From the NCBI GenBank assembly GCA_903813345.2, contig CAIIXF020000001.1:7693098-7757097 (forward strand): 64,000 nt of DNA, read 5' to 3'. The stretch is from Owenia fusiformis (Eukaryota; Annelida; Polychaeta; Sabellida; Oweniidae). The number at the start of each line of letters is the position of its first letter. Positions within the stretch are counted from its first letter, which is position 1. This document shows, piece after piece, positions 28,201 to 36,827 of the stretch. The translations under genes were made by a program, and so were the position numbers. A model generated the notes under the pieces. That model ran no database searches. It was not told where the DNA came from and saw only the letters and a program-made list of their open reading frames with translations.

Positions 28201-31200
28201 AAATTAAAATTCACACATGTAGCACTAATGGGGGAAACTGGGAAAAATAATCTTTATTGCAAATGCTATTAAATTGCTAAGAAATCTATGTTTTGTTCTA
28301 TAGAATCCTCAGGCGTCTGAACCAGTTTATGTGGCGGAGGTCCTGGCATACTTAGATAAGGAAGTAGCAAACTCAGGAGTCAGTTCAGACATCAAACCAT
28401 GTGCTAAAGGGGAGAAGGGAGAAATGCAGGTAGGCATGGTTTATTTCGACTTTCTTTAAATGAACCACATGTTTTTTACTGAAATAAGATTTGGGGTTTG
28501 TCATTGATTAAAGATGTAAACAGAGAGCTAATTTTTTACTATTTATACTACAGTTGATGCAATTTTGTGATTGTATTGTATTGTATTGTGTCTTTATTTA
28601 CCTCTTAAACATAAGAGAGTTACAAGTATAATATTATAAGATAAAAGTTATTACAAAATGTTCAGCTATTTGATCATGTTTATATGATCAAACCTAATTG
28701 ACCAGTCATTAATTTCACAATAGTGCCAATATGTTTTTTCAGTCGAGGCATTTTTTGGCATGATATTTCCTAAGATAAAAATGTTCATTTTAGATTTGTT
28801 TTTCATTGAGAGATAGTGAACCATTGCTTCATATAACATTGCATGTACTAGATATGATGCAATAATCGCATGTAGAAAATGTACATGCCACTTTATATGC
28901 GTGTATTATTACAGTGTTTTTCACTACAACTCGACTTTAAGACTGACTGCAATTTTATAATTCTAGGTTATACCAGTAATGACACACCTAATAACTTCAA
29001 TTAGTGCAGTAAGGCTGTATGTGCCACAGGACCTTAGGCCCCCAGATAATAGGCAAAGTGTCTACAAATCCATACAGGTATATTTTGCTAGTAGAGCTTG
29101 TGTTTTCCCCTGTTCCCATATCATATCCTTTCCCAGCATAAAACCAGTATCCACTCTTAAAAAGATAAAACCACTAACAATTATGTACATGAATGTACGA
29201 TTTAAAGTTGCGCAAGTGAAATTATGGGTGGTGCATTTTTTGACTTCGAATGTCAATAACAACTGGCAAGGTGATGATTTGAAGATAGTGAACCTTAGTA
29301 TAAACTCCTGTAAAAAATGTTTTTATGCATATTGGCGCATCTAACATTTTTAGGACTCTTTACAATATGGTGATTCACTTAAACCTGATAAATTTATGTC
29401 TGTATTATATCTCTTATTCTAATTTTTCCAGGAGGTTTGTAAAAGATTCCCCAATGGCTTACCGCTGTTAGATCCAATAGAAGATATGGGGATTAAGGAC
29501 AAAGCCCTGAAAGAAGTTGTAAAGGTATGATGTAATCTGCATACATTTCACTATGTTGTCAATTCATAAAATAAAATTCATAATGAATAAATTACAAGAT
29601 GCAAAAAAGACCAAATATTTATATGTGTTTTATAAGGCAACATTTGATATTTCTTACTCATGTTTCGAGAACTTTTCAATGATAAAATAGCGCCACTTTT
29701 TGTGTATTAAGATGCAAGATGCTCATGATATATATTTATTTTGTATTTACTTGTATAATTCAAATGTACATTTGTATTGTAGAAAATTGAAGCATTTGAA
29801 CACAGGATGTACTCTCATCCCATGCACAAAAATGCCAATTTAGAGGAACTTTACAATGCTTATGATAAAAAGATGCAGGTGAGTGACCAATTTACCCTCA
29901 AAACCTCATACCATGTAAAATGTAAACTTTCACATGTATATTATTTATGGCACTGTAAATAATTTAGGAAATGGTAGAGAATAAGGCTTTAGGCATTCCT
30001 GAACTGAAGAAAAATGTCACAATTTATTTGTATCCTTCAGATATAGTCAATTTAATTGATGCAAATGTAAAAGTAGTGTATTTTTCTGTACATTGTAGTT
30101 AGCAAACGAGATAAAGGCAGTAAAGAGTGAGCTTAAGAAAAAGAAATCTCTGCTACAGATGGATGAACTAAAGTGTATGAAGCGTGTCTTAAGACGGCTG
30201 GGATATGTTGATATCTCGGATGTTATAGAACTGAAGGGCAGAGTAGCATGTGAAATTAGCAGGTATGTTCACTACAATACTACACTATGTACATTTTAAT
30301 AAAACACATTTACATTTCAGAGATCTGCATGTTGTAGACATATTTTAGATCTTATTACATCTTATTTAAACATTTTTTACTTGTTTTATGTGAATCCATT
30401 ATACTTATACAAATGTATGTAAGTGTATGTATGATAATGCAAATTTTGATAAAAACAGGTTGTATGTACAACATTTTTGCCAATTTGGTGAATTAAGCTG
30501 TATTGAATATATGCATATTCATATTTGTAGCTGTGATGAGCTGTTACTGACTGAACTGATCTTCAATGGTGTATTTAATGAGCTAACTCCCCAGCAAGCC
30601 AACAGTCTCATGAGTTGTTTTGTATTCCAAGAGAAAGCATCAGAAATGCCTAAACTTACAGAAGAGCTCTCACAGCCACTCCGGATAATGCAGGTATGAT
30701 TCGTTTGTATATATTTAATACGTGTAGAACCAGCAAAGTATTTGACTTCAAGTGTCCGTTAACTGAAGCCATATTAATAATCAAGTTGATTTACTGTCTT
30801 GATGCTATTGTTGAGCAATATGAGAATACAATACGGCCCCTCGGGTAGATATATTGTATTTCCCTCAGATATACCCTGTATCAAAAACCTCCCATTAAAT
30901 AACCTCTAAGTATTACATACATGTACTAAGTTAACTGATGTTCTCTGTAGGAAACTGCCACCAGGATTGCAAAAGTGAGTGTGGAAGCAAAGTTAGAGCT
31001 GAATGAGGAGGAATATGTTGAACAGTTTAAACCTCACATGATGGATGTTGTACATGCCTGGAGTAATGGCTGCTCCTTCCTACAGATCTGCAAGATGACT
31101 GATGTCTTTGAAGGTCAGGGACATAATTTTTAATGTTTACTATAAATGTGTGGTACATTGAGTAAAAAAATAGCTTCATGCTGAACCATAAATTGTTTGT

Positions 31201-33089
31201 GACTTCAAATCTAGCAGAATTTCGATCATTTAAAAAAACATTTGCTAGTTTATTTGGGGGTGAATTTTTTTGATAAAACATTGCAAAATTGGTTTCAGAA
31301 CAGAATATTCTAAGATTTAAGTATAAATGAAGTACATAGCAAGAATATGTGCTCTGTGAGTACAATATTATTCAGTAAGGAGCTTCAATTGCTTCAATGA
31401 TAGAGTGGTTGCTGAGTTTAAAGTTGTGTGTTCAAATTTCAGGTAGCATTATTAGATGTATGCGAAGGTTGGAAGAGACTCTACGACAGATGTGCCAAGC
31501 CGCTAAAGCAATCGGTAATACAGACCTTGAAAACAAATTCTCTGAAGGTATGACATTTTTGTAAATCTGTTCTTGAAAATCCCACAAAAGATTGGTTCAT
31601 ATATAGCGTACATATAAAATTTTGGCAGAGTGGAGCAAAATTTGTCAGTATGTAATGCCCCATGTTAGATGTTAAGTTAGTAATCCCATCGAACGAAGTT
31701 CGGAGGGTTATAGGGAACGCCTCCGTCCGTCCGTCCGTCCGTCTGTCTGTACATACGTCAGTAAGTCCGTCCGTCCAGGCAATAACTCAAATACCGTTGG
31801 CCCGATTTTGATCATATTTTGTACACATATACCTTATGGGGGTAGAAGTTCTGCTCGAAAGCCGATTTTCAAAATGGCCGCTCATTTCAAAATGGCGGCC
31901 ATTTTAGTGCCGAATTTACAGTAATTTATGTAAAACTGTAATAGCAATATGTTTAGATGTATTAAATTATATAGTACATTAATAAAGCTAGAAATATAGA
32001 TATTAAAGAAACACATGGCAGCCATCTTGAAAAATGGTGGCCTTTACTCGTTATTTTACGATTTTTGCTGTAACTCAAAAAGTAGTGGAGCGATTTTGTT
32101 CATATTTGGTATGTGAATACTATAAACATTGCACACTGTCTAAAGACACTTTTGGTAGAAGATGGCCATTTTAAAAAATGGCCGCCATTTTAACCTATTT
32201 TTCTATAACTCGAAAAGTAGTGAAGCGATTTTGTTCATATTTGGTATGTGAATACTATAAGCATGGCACACTGTCTAATGACACTTTTGGTAGTAGGCGG
32301 CCATTTTTCAAAATGGCCACCATTTTAACGTATTTTACAATAACTGGAAAAGTAGTGGAGCGATTTTGTTCATATTTGGTATGTGAATACTAAAAGCATG
32401 ACACACTATCCTATGACACTTTTAGTAGATGGTGGCCATTTTGAAAAATGGCCGCCATTTTAACGTATTTTATAATAATTCGAAAAGTAGTGAAGCGATT
32501 TTGCTCATATTTGGTATGTGAATACTGTAAGCATGGCACACTGTCTAATGACACTTTTGGTTGAAGGCGGCCATTTTTCAAAATGGCCGCCATTTTAACG
32601 TATTTTACTATAACTCGAAAAGTAGTGGAGCGATTTTGTTCATATTTGGTATGTGAATACTATAAGTATGGCAAATGGTCTAATGACACTTTTGGTAGAA
32701 GGCGGCCATTTTGAAAAATGCCTGCCATTTTTGCTATATACTTTGTTTGTAAAAATGCCATCCATGGCTGTTCGATGGGATTTGCTACGCTTTGGCGTTG
32801 CCGTTGTTCTGGTTCATCCATATATCTCTTTCCATCCATCTGGTAGCCATTCTTTCTCAAAGACTAGTGTATTTTGTGCCATTTATAAGACTGCCTATGT
32901 GAAATGGGGGCCACATTTAAGGCCACAGCCTTGCGTGAGGAGTTCTACCATATACCATCTATATGATAGGTAAGCTTGTAATCACACAGATTATACATTC
33001 TGGTTGAATCTTATGTTCCTCACATTTATATTGCAGGTATTAGGATGATCAAGAGGGACATTGTGTTTGCTGCTAGTTTATACCTCTAG
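1070..33089 (+). CDS. MTREX: MTREX / Mtr4 exosome RNA helicase (5' end outside window)
   Basis: Spliced gene for the Ski2-like RNA helicase of the nuclear exosome (TRAMP/NEXT/PAXT cofactor), which unwinds RNA 3'-5' and feeds it to the exosome. Twenty-two coding exons can be joined in phase with GT-AG introns: 176+175+91+125+99+109+132+80+111+102+126+151+245+126+111+93+96+164+163+163+105+53 nt, giving 931 codons plus a TAG stop at 33087-33089. Human MTREX is about 1040 aa, so roughly the first 110 residues, a low-complexity N-terminus, lie upstream of position 1. All helicase motifs are intact: AHTSAGKT (I), DEIH (II), SAT (III) and [10 protein letters not shown] (VI). The KOW/arch insertion and C-terminal helical domains are present. 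The introns host a P450 gene on the other strand and many mobile elements. No frameshift or missing motif is seen, so this is a functional single-copy housekeeping gene. Exon coordinates are in the three block entries. Confidence 0.97.
2454..3990. repeat. 67-bp minisatellite derived from the MTREX exon 3 / intron 3 junction
   Basis: The unit is 67 bp. The motif ATAAAGGT (exon end plus donor) recurs at 2461, 2528, 2595 and so on in 67-bp steps to 3466, then 3536 to 3871 in 67-bp steps, then 3941; two units are 70 bp. That gives 23 copies counting the genuine exon 3 donor. Each unit repeats the last bases of exon 3 (CATTATATGAGAGATAAAG), the GT donor, and a pyrimidine-rich CTTTGTCCTTCACCCTAG that resembles an acceptor. 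Copies differ from the exon by two extra bases (GAGATGTACATT against GAGATACATT), so they are out of frame with DEIH. See the finding. Confidence 0.97.
5287..6926. repeat. Dispersed repeat with ~162-bp tandem core, in MTREX intron 5
   Basis: Starts ATGTCCCCACC and ends GGTGGGGACAT, so it is bounded by short inverted ends. After the start comes a CCGTCCGTCCGT run. The core holds about six degenerate copies of a 162-bp unit; the phrase CAGCCATTTTGGATTTTCC recurs at 6011, 6173, 6335, 6497 and 6660. No coding capacity is seen. It resembles non-autonomous repeats with internal tandem arrays common in mollusc genomes. The family is not identified. Confidence 0.75.
7237..7369 (+). repeat. DIRS left inverted terminal repeat
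   Basis: 133 bp beginning CCTATTCCATGACATATGC. It is the exact reverse complement of 12716-12848. The element extends outward to about 7221 (ATTACATACAATCCAA), a segment whose complement is found in the internal complementary region. Confidence 0.92.
7510..9174 (+). CDS. DIRS ORF1, gag-like protein (554 aa)
   Basis: Single-exon ORF at the 5' side of the DIRS element. The N-terminal ~200 residues are Ser/Arg/Pro-rich ([19 protein letters not shown]). The middle (about residues 220-470) is less biased and probably structured ([19 protein letters not shown]). The last ~60 residues are strongly Lys/Asp/Ser-rich and probably bind nucleic acid. This matches the gag-like first ORF of DIRS elements, whose products are thought to package the RNA. 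No CCHC zinc knuckle is visible. The start ATG at 7510 follows the left repeat by ~140 bp. The ORF overlaps the next by 74 nt in another frame. Confidence 0.8.
   Translation: MAEQGSIQGEITSELNLNGPSTSSTLTGNEVINDVSLATTSVTDYVQSLVEEAVTRKMATLGNRPPTRPPSDRRSPSSSYLHNLEYSLPREQSPRSSKKAVETGKRGNDSHRNDTKFRDYNYSATHHVDVSRSTFRNRSRSPVSQLRSPSRLSHHSYSHTNRPSDSSPSRISGTSRQGTQNSRSIINNFSSKISQSQNSDSKPRILDSDDNEPSKSKSSEEEAVLLVRSLWDSTISALEIDQVNSSTNSKESLTRVALQKVDESSVTKASLPCPPVFHQLVQNINNQISSATSGFNTKGKLFRIKSSNYRLAKGDDSVVRPLKLNNSLGNLVPNDKTFSDFFKNADTKTQLSNKNWKGLEENLRAVLQPLVYSEWYIGSVSKLVTQLTAHLSNNTDPLVTQLLDSMGDLLLRGSTASVTATEGILKTLTNSALLQRDLIQEQVPTRFRESMRVLPVEHTSTTLYPESQLKDLVDSASSNLTNQALVTLAQSSSRSSKDKDRSQRQSRSDYRKKSSNKDWSKSQDKPKSDFRDSKKKYDNKGGKHFNKDNRFSKK
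9101..11269 (+). CDS. DIRS ORF2, reverse transcriptase / RNase H (722 aa)
   Basis: Copies element RNA into DNA and removes the RNA strand. The reverse transcriptase domain spans about residues 95-340, with [16 protein letters not shown], the catalytic [10 protein letters not shown] (Asp175), [15 protein letters not shown] and the YLDD box (239-242). RNase H follows at about 400-520 with TIFTDAS (Asp406), NWLELKAI (Glu441), CADNTTATT (Asp466) and RRADLLS (Asp517), so the four acidic positions are present. The C-terminal ~150 residues may hold the DNA N-6-adenine methyltransferase-like region seen in some DIRS elements, but no clear motif is seen. The annotated ATG at 9101 overlaps ORF1; actual translation may need frameshifting or reinitiation. 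Confidence 0.9.
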   Translation: MIPRRNTTIKVVSTSTKTTDSPRSDHSMIPIFTIPPFPGPVGGRLMFFLPNWKLLTEDPFILKMIQVGYIPQMNSTVTLCTEPNQFESSTSSKAARFSRVVEDLLQKNAVEEVLNRHSPGFYSNLFLVKKKNGEDRPVINLRTLNQVLIVPKFKMETVQQYMTSFQQGEWAVSLDLRDAYLHIMMKENFRKYLRFVVNGNILQFRVLPFGLATAPMIFTKILEPLASFFHKLGIKLHRYLDDWLIRGASPQEVSDHLWIVMTVTENLGFIINHKKSQLIPLQIFDYVGVRWDLHLGMSYPPQDRIDKILQLTDWFLTESRATAKQWMSLLGLLASAEKQVPLGRLHMRFLQQCLSQNWSQLRDPLDKMITVDCTARLDLLWWNQGQHLEKGMTLAPFSPEVTIFTDASTAMWGAHMDRNISKECCGNWSQSESNNHINWLELKAIQKALQHFQTHLQGKMVLICADNTTATTYLNKQGGTQSAKLTELSRQIWLWADLHQVRLRARHVPGRLNRRADLLSRGNQIVATEWSLHPAVVKQMFKIWGTPNLDMMATCYNNQLPVYVSPIQDQAAWATDALSLSWQNLHLYIYPPTPVIGLVLQKIKDHDCLALAILPKWQNQPWFPELLDLLVDYPREIPPWEKLLKMPRSQIFHQNPELFHLHACKLSRNLSLRRVFQHKCQKESHQMLEDLPPTESMMPNGRSSLFGVLRGIWIPAQSLFQK
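11035..12165 (+). CDS. DIRS ORF3, tyrosine recombinase
   Basis: Integrates the circular cDNA, replacing the DDE integrase used by LTR elements. The frame is open from 9253, but the part before ~11035 lies over reverse transcriptase in another frame and looks like a shadow. Recombinase-like sequence begins around [17 protein letters not shown]. The N-terminal core-binding part includes [20 protein letters not shown]. The catalytic part shows [12 protein letters not shown] (first Arg), [11 protein letters not shown] (His-x-x-Arg) and [14 protein letters not shown] (Trp/His region and nucleophilic Tyr). It ends with TAG at 12163-12165. The last ~230 nt of ORF2 overlap its start. The translation start is unknown. 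Confidence 0.85.
   Translation, partial: NAKKSDLPSKSRTFPSSRLQTLTKSLTQKGFSTQVSKRIASDARRPSTNRVYDAKWKKFSIWCSERNLDPCTVSVPEIADFLLYLHSVKKLTVSTIEGYRTVINQVLQQSSGTSLSSTQEISDLIHSFKLEDAQPKDLMPKWDLVFELHELTKPPFEPMSTADLKHVSWKTLFLLLLASGKRRSDIHAIDIRRIQWTRNNLEAVLFPFVGFLPKSLNCAEGQSRFQPVTIKALANFVGNETPDKFLCPVRALRYYLQATVPIRGSRNRLFIPFKKGCSSDVHPNTLSSWVKQLLNYAYKNASEESKLQGKIRPHETRAISSSLALQANASLTALFKTCSWASHNTFTSYYLRDVTVMEKGMHKLGPVVLAGTLCNF
12561..12651. repeat. DIRS internal complementary region
   Basis: Reads as the complement of the left extremity (GGTTGGATTGTATGTAAT) running directly into the complement of the right extremity (TTGAGAAATTTTACCAGT and onward). In the family this segment bridges both ends of the RNA or cDNA circle. 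Its exact match to the two outer ends supports a complete, functional architecture. Confidence 0.88.
12716..12895 (-). repeat. DIRS right inverted terminal repeat with extension
   Basis: 12716-12848 is the exact reverse complement of the left repeat. The right end continues to about 12895 (AAAATTTCTCAATT) with bases that have no partner in the left repeat but are complementary to 12592-12640 in the internal complementary region. Such an unequal extension is normal in DIRS elements. Confidence 0.9.
13217..22702 (+). CDS. MTREX: MTREX exons 7-11 of window: RecA2
   Basis: Exons: 13217-13348, 13567-13646, 14098-14208, 14360-14461, 22577-22702. Together they encode the second RecA-like domain: [14 protein letters not shown], then [11 protein letters not shown], then [15 protein letters not shown], then [17 protein letters not shown], then [16 protein letters not shown] with the arginine finger motif VI and [11 protein letters not shown]. 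Intron 6 (7205-13216) contains the DIRS retroelement. Intron 10 (14462-22576) contains the antisense P450 gene and a short element just 38 nt past the exon 10 donor. Donors and acceptors are canonical. Confidence 0.95.
14500..14731. mobile_element. Short non-autonomous element with 10-bp target duplication (Mutator-like)
   Basis: 232 bp flanked by an exact direct repeat TGGCTTTATT at 14490-14499 and 14732-14741. Left end CAGGGGGGGCAGATCTCCCA, right end GGGAGCTACTCACTTCTTC; the ends are weakly inverted. About 50 bp near its right end (GGGGAATCCCCGAATACGAA) match, inverted, the nested element at 58948-59333. A 9-10 bp duplication is typical of Mutator-like transposons. It sits 38 nt past the MTREX exon 10 donor. 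Confidence 0.7.
15121..20519 (-). CDS. Cytochrome P450, clan 2-like, nested antisense in MTREX intron 10
   Basis: Six exons on the - strand: 20519-19953, 19397-19173, 18832-18727, 16269-16004, 15772-15648, 15331-15121. They total 1500 nt, 499 aa plus TAA, the usual P450 length, with all phases compatible. An N-terminal membrane anchor (residues ~8-28) precedes the PGPRG hinge (36-40). Other landmarks are [11 protein letters not shown] (I-helix, ~293-304), ETLR (ExxR, 356-359), DPTRF and the haem loop [10 protein letters not shown] with Cys441. It is probably an ER monooxygenase; the substrate is unknown. The style is that of clan 2 (CYP1/2/17/18-like) enzymes. The I-helix lacks the usual acidic residue before Thr-Thr (Phe302). 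An alternative start is Met7 at 20501, since TGTTTTTTAG just upstream could be an acceptor. The whole gene lies within the MTREX intron at 14462-22576. Confidence 0.92.
16270..18726 (-). other. P450 intron 3, no feature recognised
   Basis: 2.46-kb intron between the I-helix exons. Only AT-rich non-coding sequence is seen. Short open frames here (for example 17183-17542) show no recognisable protein. Confidence 0.6.
18842..19014. repeat. ~43-bp tandem repeat, about four copies, in P450 intron 2
   Basis: Units contain TTGGAATGCTGTTATGTAAA followed by GGATGTACATTTT and an AT-rich link. The first copy is diverged (TTGGAATACCATTCTATAAA). It lies just upstream, in gene direction, of the acceptor of P450 exon 3. 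Confidence 0.85.
22110..22430. repeat. Dispersed repeat related to the 31.7-kb and 48.4-kb copies
   Basis: Contains a duplicated GTAGGGATATAGTGAAGCC segment and ends with GATTTGCTACGCCTTGGC, which matches the end of the repeats at 31682-32782 and 48420-48960 (GATTTGCTACGCTTTGGC). It includes CGGCCATTTTGAAAGATGG palindromic phrases typical of that group. No coding capacity. Confidence 0.5.
23419..33089 (+). CDS. MTREX: MTREX exons 12-22 of window: winged helix, KOW/arch and C-terminal helical domains
   Basis: Exons: 23419-23569, 27900-28144, 28304-28429, 28967-29077, 29432-29524, 29783-29878, 30099-30262, 30531-30693, 30951-31113, 31443-31547, 33037-33089. Landmarks include [20 protein letters not shown] (winged helix), YYRIRQQL and [10 protein letters not shown] (start of the arch/KOW region), [83 protein letters not shown] and the terminal [11 protein letters not shown] before TAG. 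The exon 20 donor reads G|GTCAGG, a weak but usable GT site. The open frames that run past exons 13, 15 and 19 into introns are read-through, not extra coding sequence. Confidence 0.95.
24171..25080. repeat. Cluster of nested palindromic repeats in MTREX intron 12
   Basis: A ~150-bp segment starting ACCACCTTGCCGGGCCAGTT occurs twice in direct orientation (from ~24179 and ~24892). Each copy carries the perfect palindrome GGTCCATATGGACC and the near-palindrome CCGGTCTAGAATATATTCTGG. An inverted pair, TATAGTGAAATATTGGACC (~24424) and GGTCCAATATTTCACTATA (~25031), with outer AACGTCATTTCT / AGAAATGACGTT, bounds an internal block. A further hairpin lies at 24734-24848. Confidence 0.7.
24734..24848. 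repeat. Long hairpin with ~30-bp arms
   Basis: Left arm TATGTCACTATCGTGGCACA plus TACATGCCC, right arm GGGCATATATGCCACGATAG plus TGACATA; the loop is ~50 nt. Arms are nearly perfect. It lies inside the nested palindrome cluster. Confidence 0.75.
25081..27899. other. Remainder of MTREX intron 12, no gene recognised
   Basis: Ordinary AT-rich intron. It holds a short hairpin at ~27011-27037 (GGCCGATGAGTAGTCATCGGCC). About 100 bp around 25680-25780 resemble 40300-40385 (GAGTACYTGT, then CGATAAAGAAAC), a low-copy dispersed repeat. The open frame at 27429-27683 on the - strand has no recognisable relative. Confidence 0.5.
31682..32782. repeat. Dispersed repeat with 135-bp tandem core, MTREX intron 21
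   Basis: Begins AATCCCATCGAAC and ends GTTCGATGGGATT, a 13-bp inverted end pair. A CCGTCCGTCCGTCCGT tract lies near the left end. The core has five copies of a 135-bp unit (CGATTTTGTTCATATTTGGT at 32091, 32226, 32361, 32496 [one mismatch] and 32631). Each unit contains a self-complementary AAAATGGCCGCCATTTT-type phrase. No ORF of substance. A partial inverted copy lies at 48420-48960. Confidence 0.8.
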
Positions 33090-33630
33090 AGGGGAAATCT
33101 CTACCCTATATATCAATATACAATGCATCCAGGGTCTGTCTCTATGATGCTCAAATGAACCATACCTTGCTGTGGCTCCAGTGATATGCCAGAAACCAAT
33201 GTGACTGTTTCAGGAATTTTATGTTGCATTGACTCTATTCTCAATTTACCTTTGAATTATCTATAGACTTACGAGTAGGTTTACTTGGATACAGCCGATG
33301 GGTTTAATCTATATTGAGAACTTTTACATCTCTCATTGTTAATAGAAGCATAAATGGAAAATAGTCCATTGTAACCAGGGACAATTATTATGGTCACTCA
33401 AATATAGCACTGTTATTTGGGATTCCTGAAACCAATGCAGCTACAGGCAGACAGGGTGGTTTGTATACTCCACTTGGGTAACCTGACACAGGTCAAGTAC
33501 AAATAGTTCAAGGTCATCATTTTCATCCAATTGTAGTATTGTACATATTGTATATATAAAAAACATTTGTACATTATTTTATGAATGTAGTAAACAAAAT
33601 GTAAAAATAAATCAAACAAGAAATAAATAT
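33090..33630 (+). other. MTREX 3' UTR with candidate poly(A) signals
   Basis: Sequence after the MTREX stop has no coding potential. AATAAA hexamers occur at 33606-33611 and 33622-33627, followed by a T-rich stretch, so the transcript probably ends near 33.64 kb. The call rests on position and hexamers only. Confidence 0.35.
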
Positions 33631-36600
33631 TTTGGTATTTGTTTGTTTTTTATTGCAACATTTATACTAAATGATAAAAATACATTATATTCAGCCATAT
33701 GTGCGCATCAGTAATGACTTTAATTATTACATGAGTCAGTGTGAATATGAACAATACAAGATAAACATTGGAAATAGTAACTAACATCTATTGTATCTAT
33801 GCAGGTCTACTGTATAGAAAAACAGGTACACTGTTGGACTTATTTTTGGAATAAATAATATCAAGTTTGATTAATAATGAGAACACCTAATGTTCAGTTT
33901 AATTGCTAGATCAGAAAATCTCATGACCAGTCATGTATTCTGAGTTACATATGTGCAATGTCTGAATGTGTGACTTGAATTTTCCTGAGTTTTTTTACAA
34001 ACTGTCTACAAGACAGCCATGTTGCAACTTAAGTATTCCATAAATATGATCAACAGTGTATATAAGTAACATTATTACACAACATTATTGCGAATTTGCA
34101 TATGGTTTAACAATAGGTTTATTAAATATCCCCACATGCTTTTCAAATGTCACAGCACCTAGTAATTTTGAAACAACTATAATGCATCACTTCTACTATG
34201 TGTACTAGTTTTCATAACAATTAATATCTTGGAGGATTTTTGCAAATTAATGATACATCTGTATTCTGAATGAAGTTTATTGTCTCTGGAAGCACCATCC
34301 ATGAAGAGCAAATTAAAAGTGTCTAGACCGATAACAAATTAGATGTTCTGATGGACCAATGTTGAATTAGAAAACACATAGTCACATTCAAAATATCTCC
34401 AAAAATGTAGGACATTAAGTGGAGCAGATTTTCATTGGTTCATTGATCAATCATTGCTTGAGAGCAAAATGGCAGATCAAGAGAATACTCCAGCAACATA
34501 ATTCCCCAAAGCAAAACAACATTGGTGGTAGGCTATTGTATGAATCATTTGATTTATGTTTTGTCAGTGCAACATATAGACCTATAACTGTATGATAAGG
34601 TTCCTTAAGAGTCCTTGAGATCAAGCTAGAATTAACTTACTAAGGTGGTCATTTGGTGCAAATGCACTTATTTACAAGGACAACATTATTTGTCATTTAT
34701 ATGCAAATATTTTACTAAAATTTCGGATCCAACAAGTTTAGTAAACTTGAAAAAAATCTTTAAAATCATACAGGTATGTTAACATTTGTGTGAAATATGA
34801 TCAACCAATCATCATCTTTTACATAATATGAACATACACAGGAGAGTTTCAGATTATTGGATTTGTACAACATGTTCATAATATTAGTAGTCATTAGCTA
34901 AAATTGTTGACACAAAAAAATTGGAGAAAAATATAATTTTCTACCTTTTACAGGAAGTTTAAATAGGTATTTAAACATTAGACTGATGCTACACTCAACA
35001 CTACAACATTAGGAATCCAAAATATAGATGATATGTTACATTTTTTGGCATTTGTAAAAAAATACAGTGATCTTAATTCAACTTTCATTCTATCTTAACT
35101 CTTCAAATGTTGGCCTAGCTTGAGAATGAAAACACACTCTGTCCATATTAAGTTTATTATGTGTTTGATCATTTGATGAATGAATTTGATCTATGAATGA
35201 TCTTCAAGGTAACTTCCTTCCAAGGACCATTATATCACAGCCAGCACCATCTATCTATTATATACTAAACTACAAGGCTGGTAACTTAGAGACAATAATT
35301 TTTTTCATTAATGTGATGTATCATGGTTTTCAACTTTCATATTTTTGAAACTTGTCAGAAAAGTTATTAGCGATTGATCTATAATGAAATATAACATTAT
35401 GTCATAATGCTGCGATATTGCCAAAAATAGCAAGAAATTCTATGCTTTATTCTGAATTTCACGATTTGCATGTGACTTTTGCCATGATTCAAGTATCAAA
35501 ATAAGGAAAGAGTAGTAAGAATCAACTGAGACCAACAGCTAAGATGAAGTATATACCAAATCAATGAATATGACCAAATAAAAACCAAGGTACAAACTGA
35601 AGTCAAAAGAGTTACCACACTTTCAGTGTAATAATAGTGTAGCCAGAGCTCACTGTGTGTTATATGCCTCATTTCAAAAAATAAGTGTACATGTACAAGG
35701 AAAACCACTGAGGCAAATAACAGGTCAAGGTAACAATAACAACTATTAACAAGGCATCAATTATATGCAAAATGTCACCACCAGCCATTTGTTACAGATG
35801 CCCATCGACTGCTGAACACAATCCACAAAAAGGTTGGGAGTATAACAATACGTCGCCACGTTGTGACATAATAACATTGACTACGTTTTTCAAAATATAG
35901 CAACTTACATTCCATCTATTATGTTTCCAGAAAGCTAGTTGAATTATCAATAGATCATTTATAGGTTATTTCAGGTAGTGTAGTTGAAATTGTATCAAAT
36001 TAAACTTGATAAGCTACCAAATGAACCTCTACAGTGAATGCAATTATATTACATTTTATATAATATACTATGATATAATACATTAATAACAATATAATAC
36101 TATACTTGCTGCAACAACATTTGGCTTTTGTTCTCACTTGTAAGGTATTCAGTTAGCAAATACCTGAAATCAGTTTTCTCAAAAATAGAAATATGAATCT
36201 GGATGGTGTATAAATTCTCTAGATAGTATGACCATAAGAATCATGATTCAAAATACACTGTTGGATCTGGGAGGGGCCTAAAGATTTTCCTACACAGGAA
36301 GGAAAATAAAAAATGTGTTCTTGTCCAGATCCCCTAGTATTCAATGAGATGATCTAAATCTATTATATTCTATAGTCAACCATATGACCAGGCTTATAAC
36401 ATACCAATACAAGTAATACATGTAGTAAAGTTTTTGTGTAATTCGACAACAAAAATCATATGTATGTAAGGTAATTATGACTAAAACATAACTTCATATT
36501 GTTTATCAATCTGATATTCATAAATAATACAACTTGCACAAAGTGATACATTCTGTTTACAGTAGTTCATTTTGTGTGAAAATACATTTTTGATATATCT

Positions 36601-36827
36601 CAAGAAAATCAACATCTGAAATAGAATATGTGTCTTGAAAGATAAGGAGAGACTTTCATCAAAACACAAAGTATCCCATATATGGCTACGACTTCACTTC
36701 TGACAATACAAACGATACCTTAATATTCTCTCTCTCATTCCTTGCTATCTTATAAAATATTGCATTGAATGTGTACATACAAGATGAAATGGTTTATTTA
36801 CAGGAAGTTTTTCTTCCTGCTGGCCAT
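33631..36827. other. Convergent spacer between MTREX and TLCD4
   Basis: AT-rich sequence with no recognised gene. The right part presumably includes the TLCD4 3' UTR, since TLCD4 is on the - strand and ends at 36828. An inverted fragment near 35756-35800 (GGCATCAATTATATGCAAAA then TGTCACCACC) belongs to a small dispersed repeat also seen near 2150, 4330 and 5160. Confidence 0.6.

Noticed and set aside
28979-29344. 121-codon frame on the + strand
   Set aside because: The first part is MTREX exon 15 (28967-29077); the rest reads through the GTATAT donor into the intron.
32178-32973. Repeated short frames with similar peptides in the 135-bp repeat
   Set aside because: The similarity comes from tandem DNA repetition; frames are short and contain no domain.
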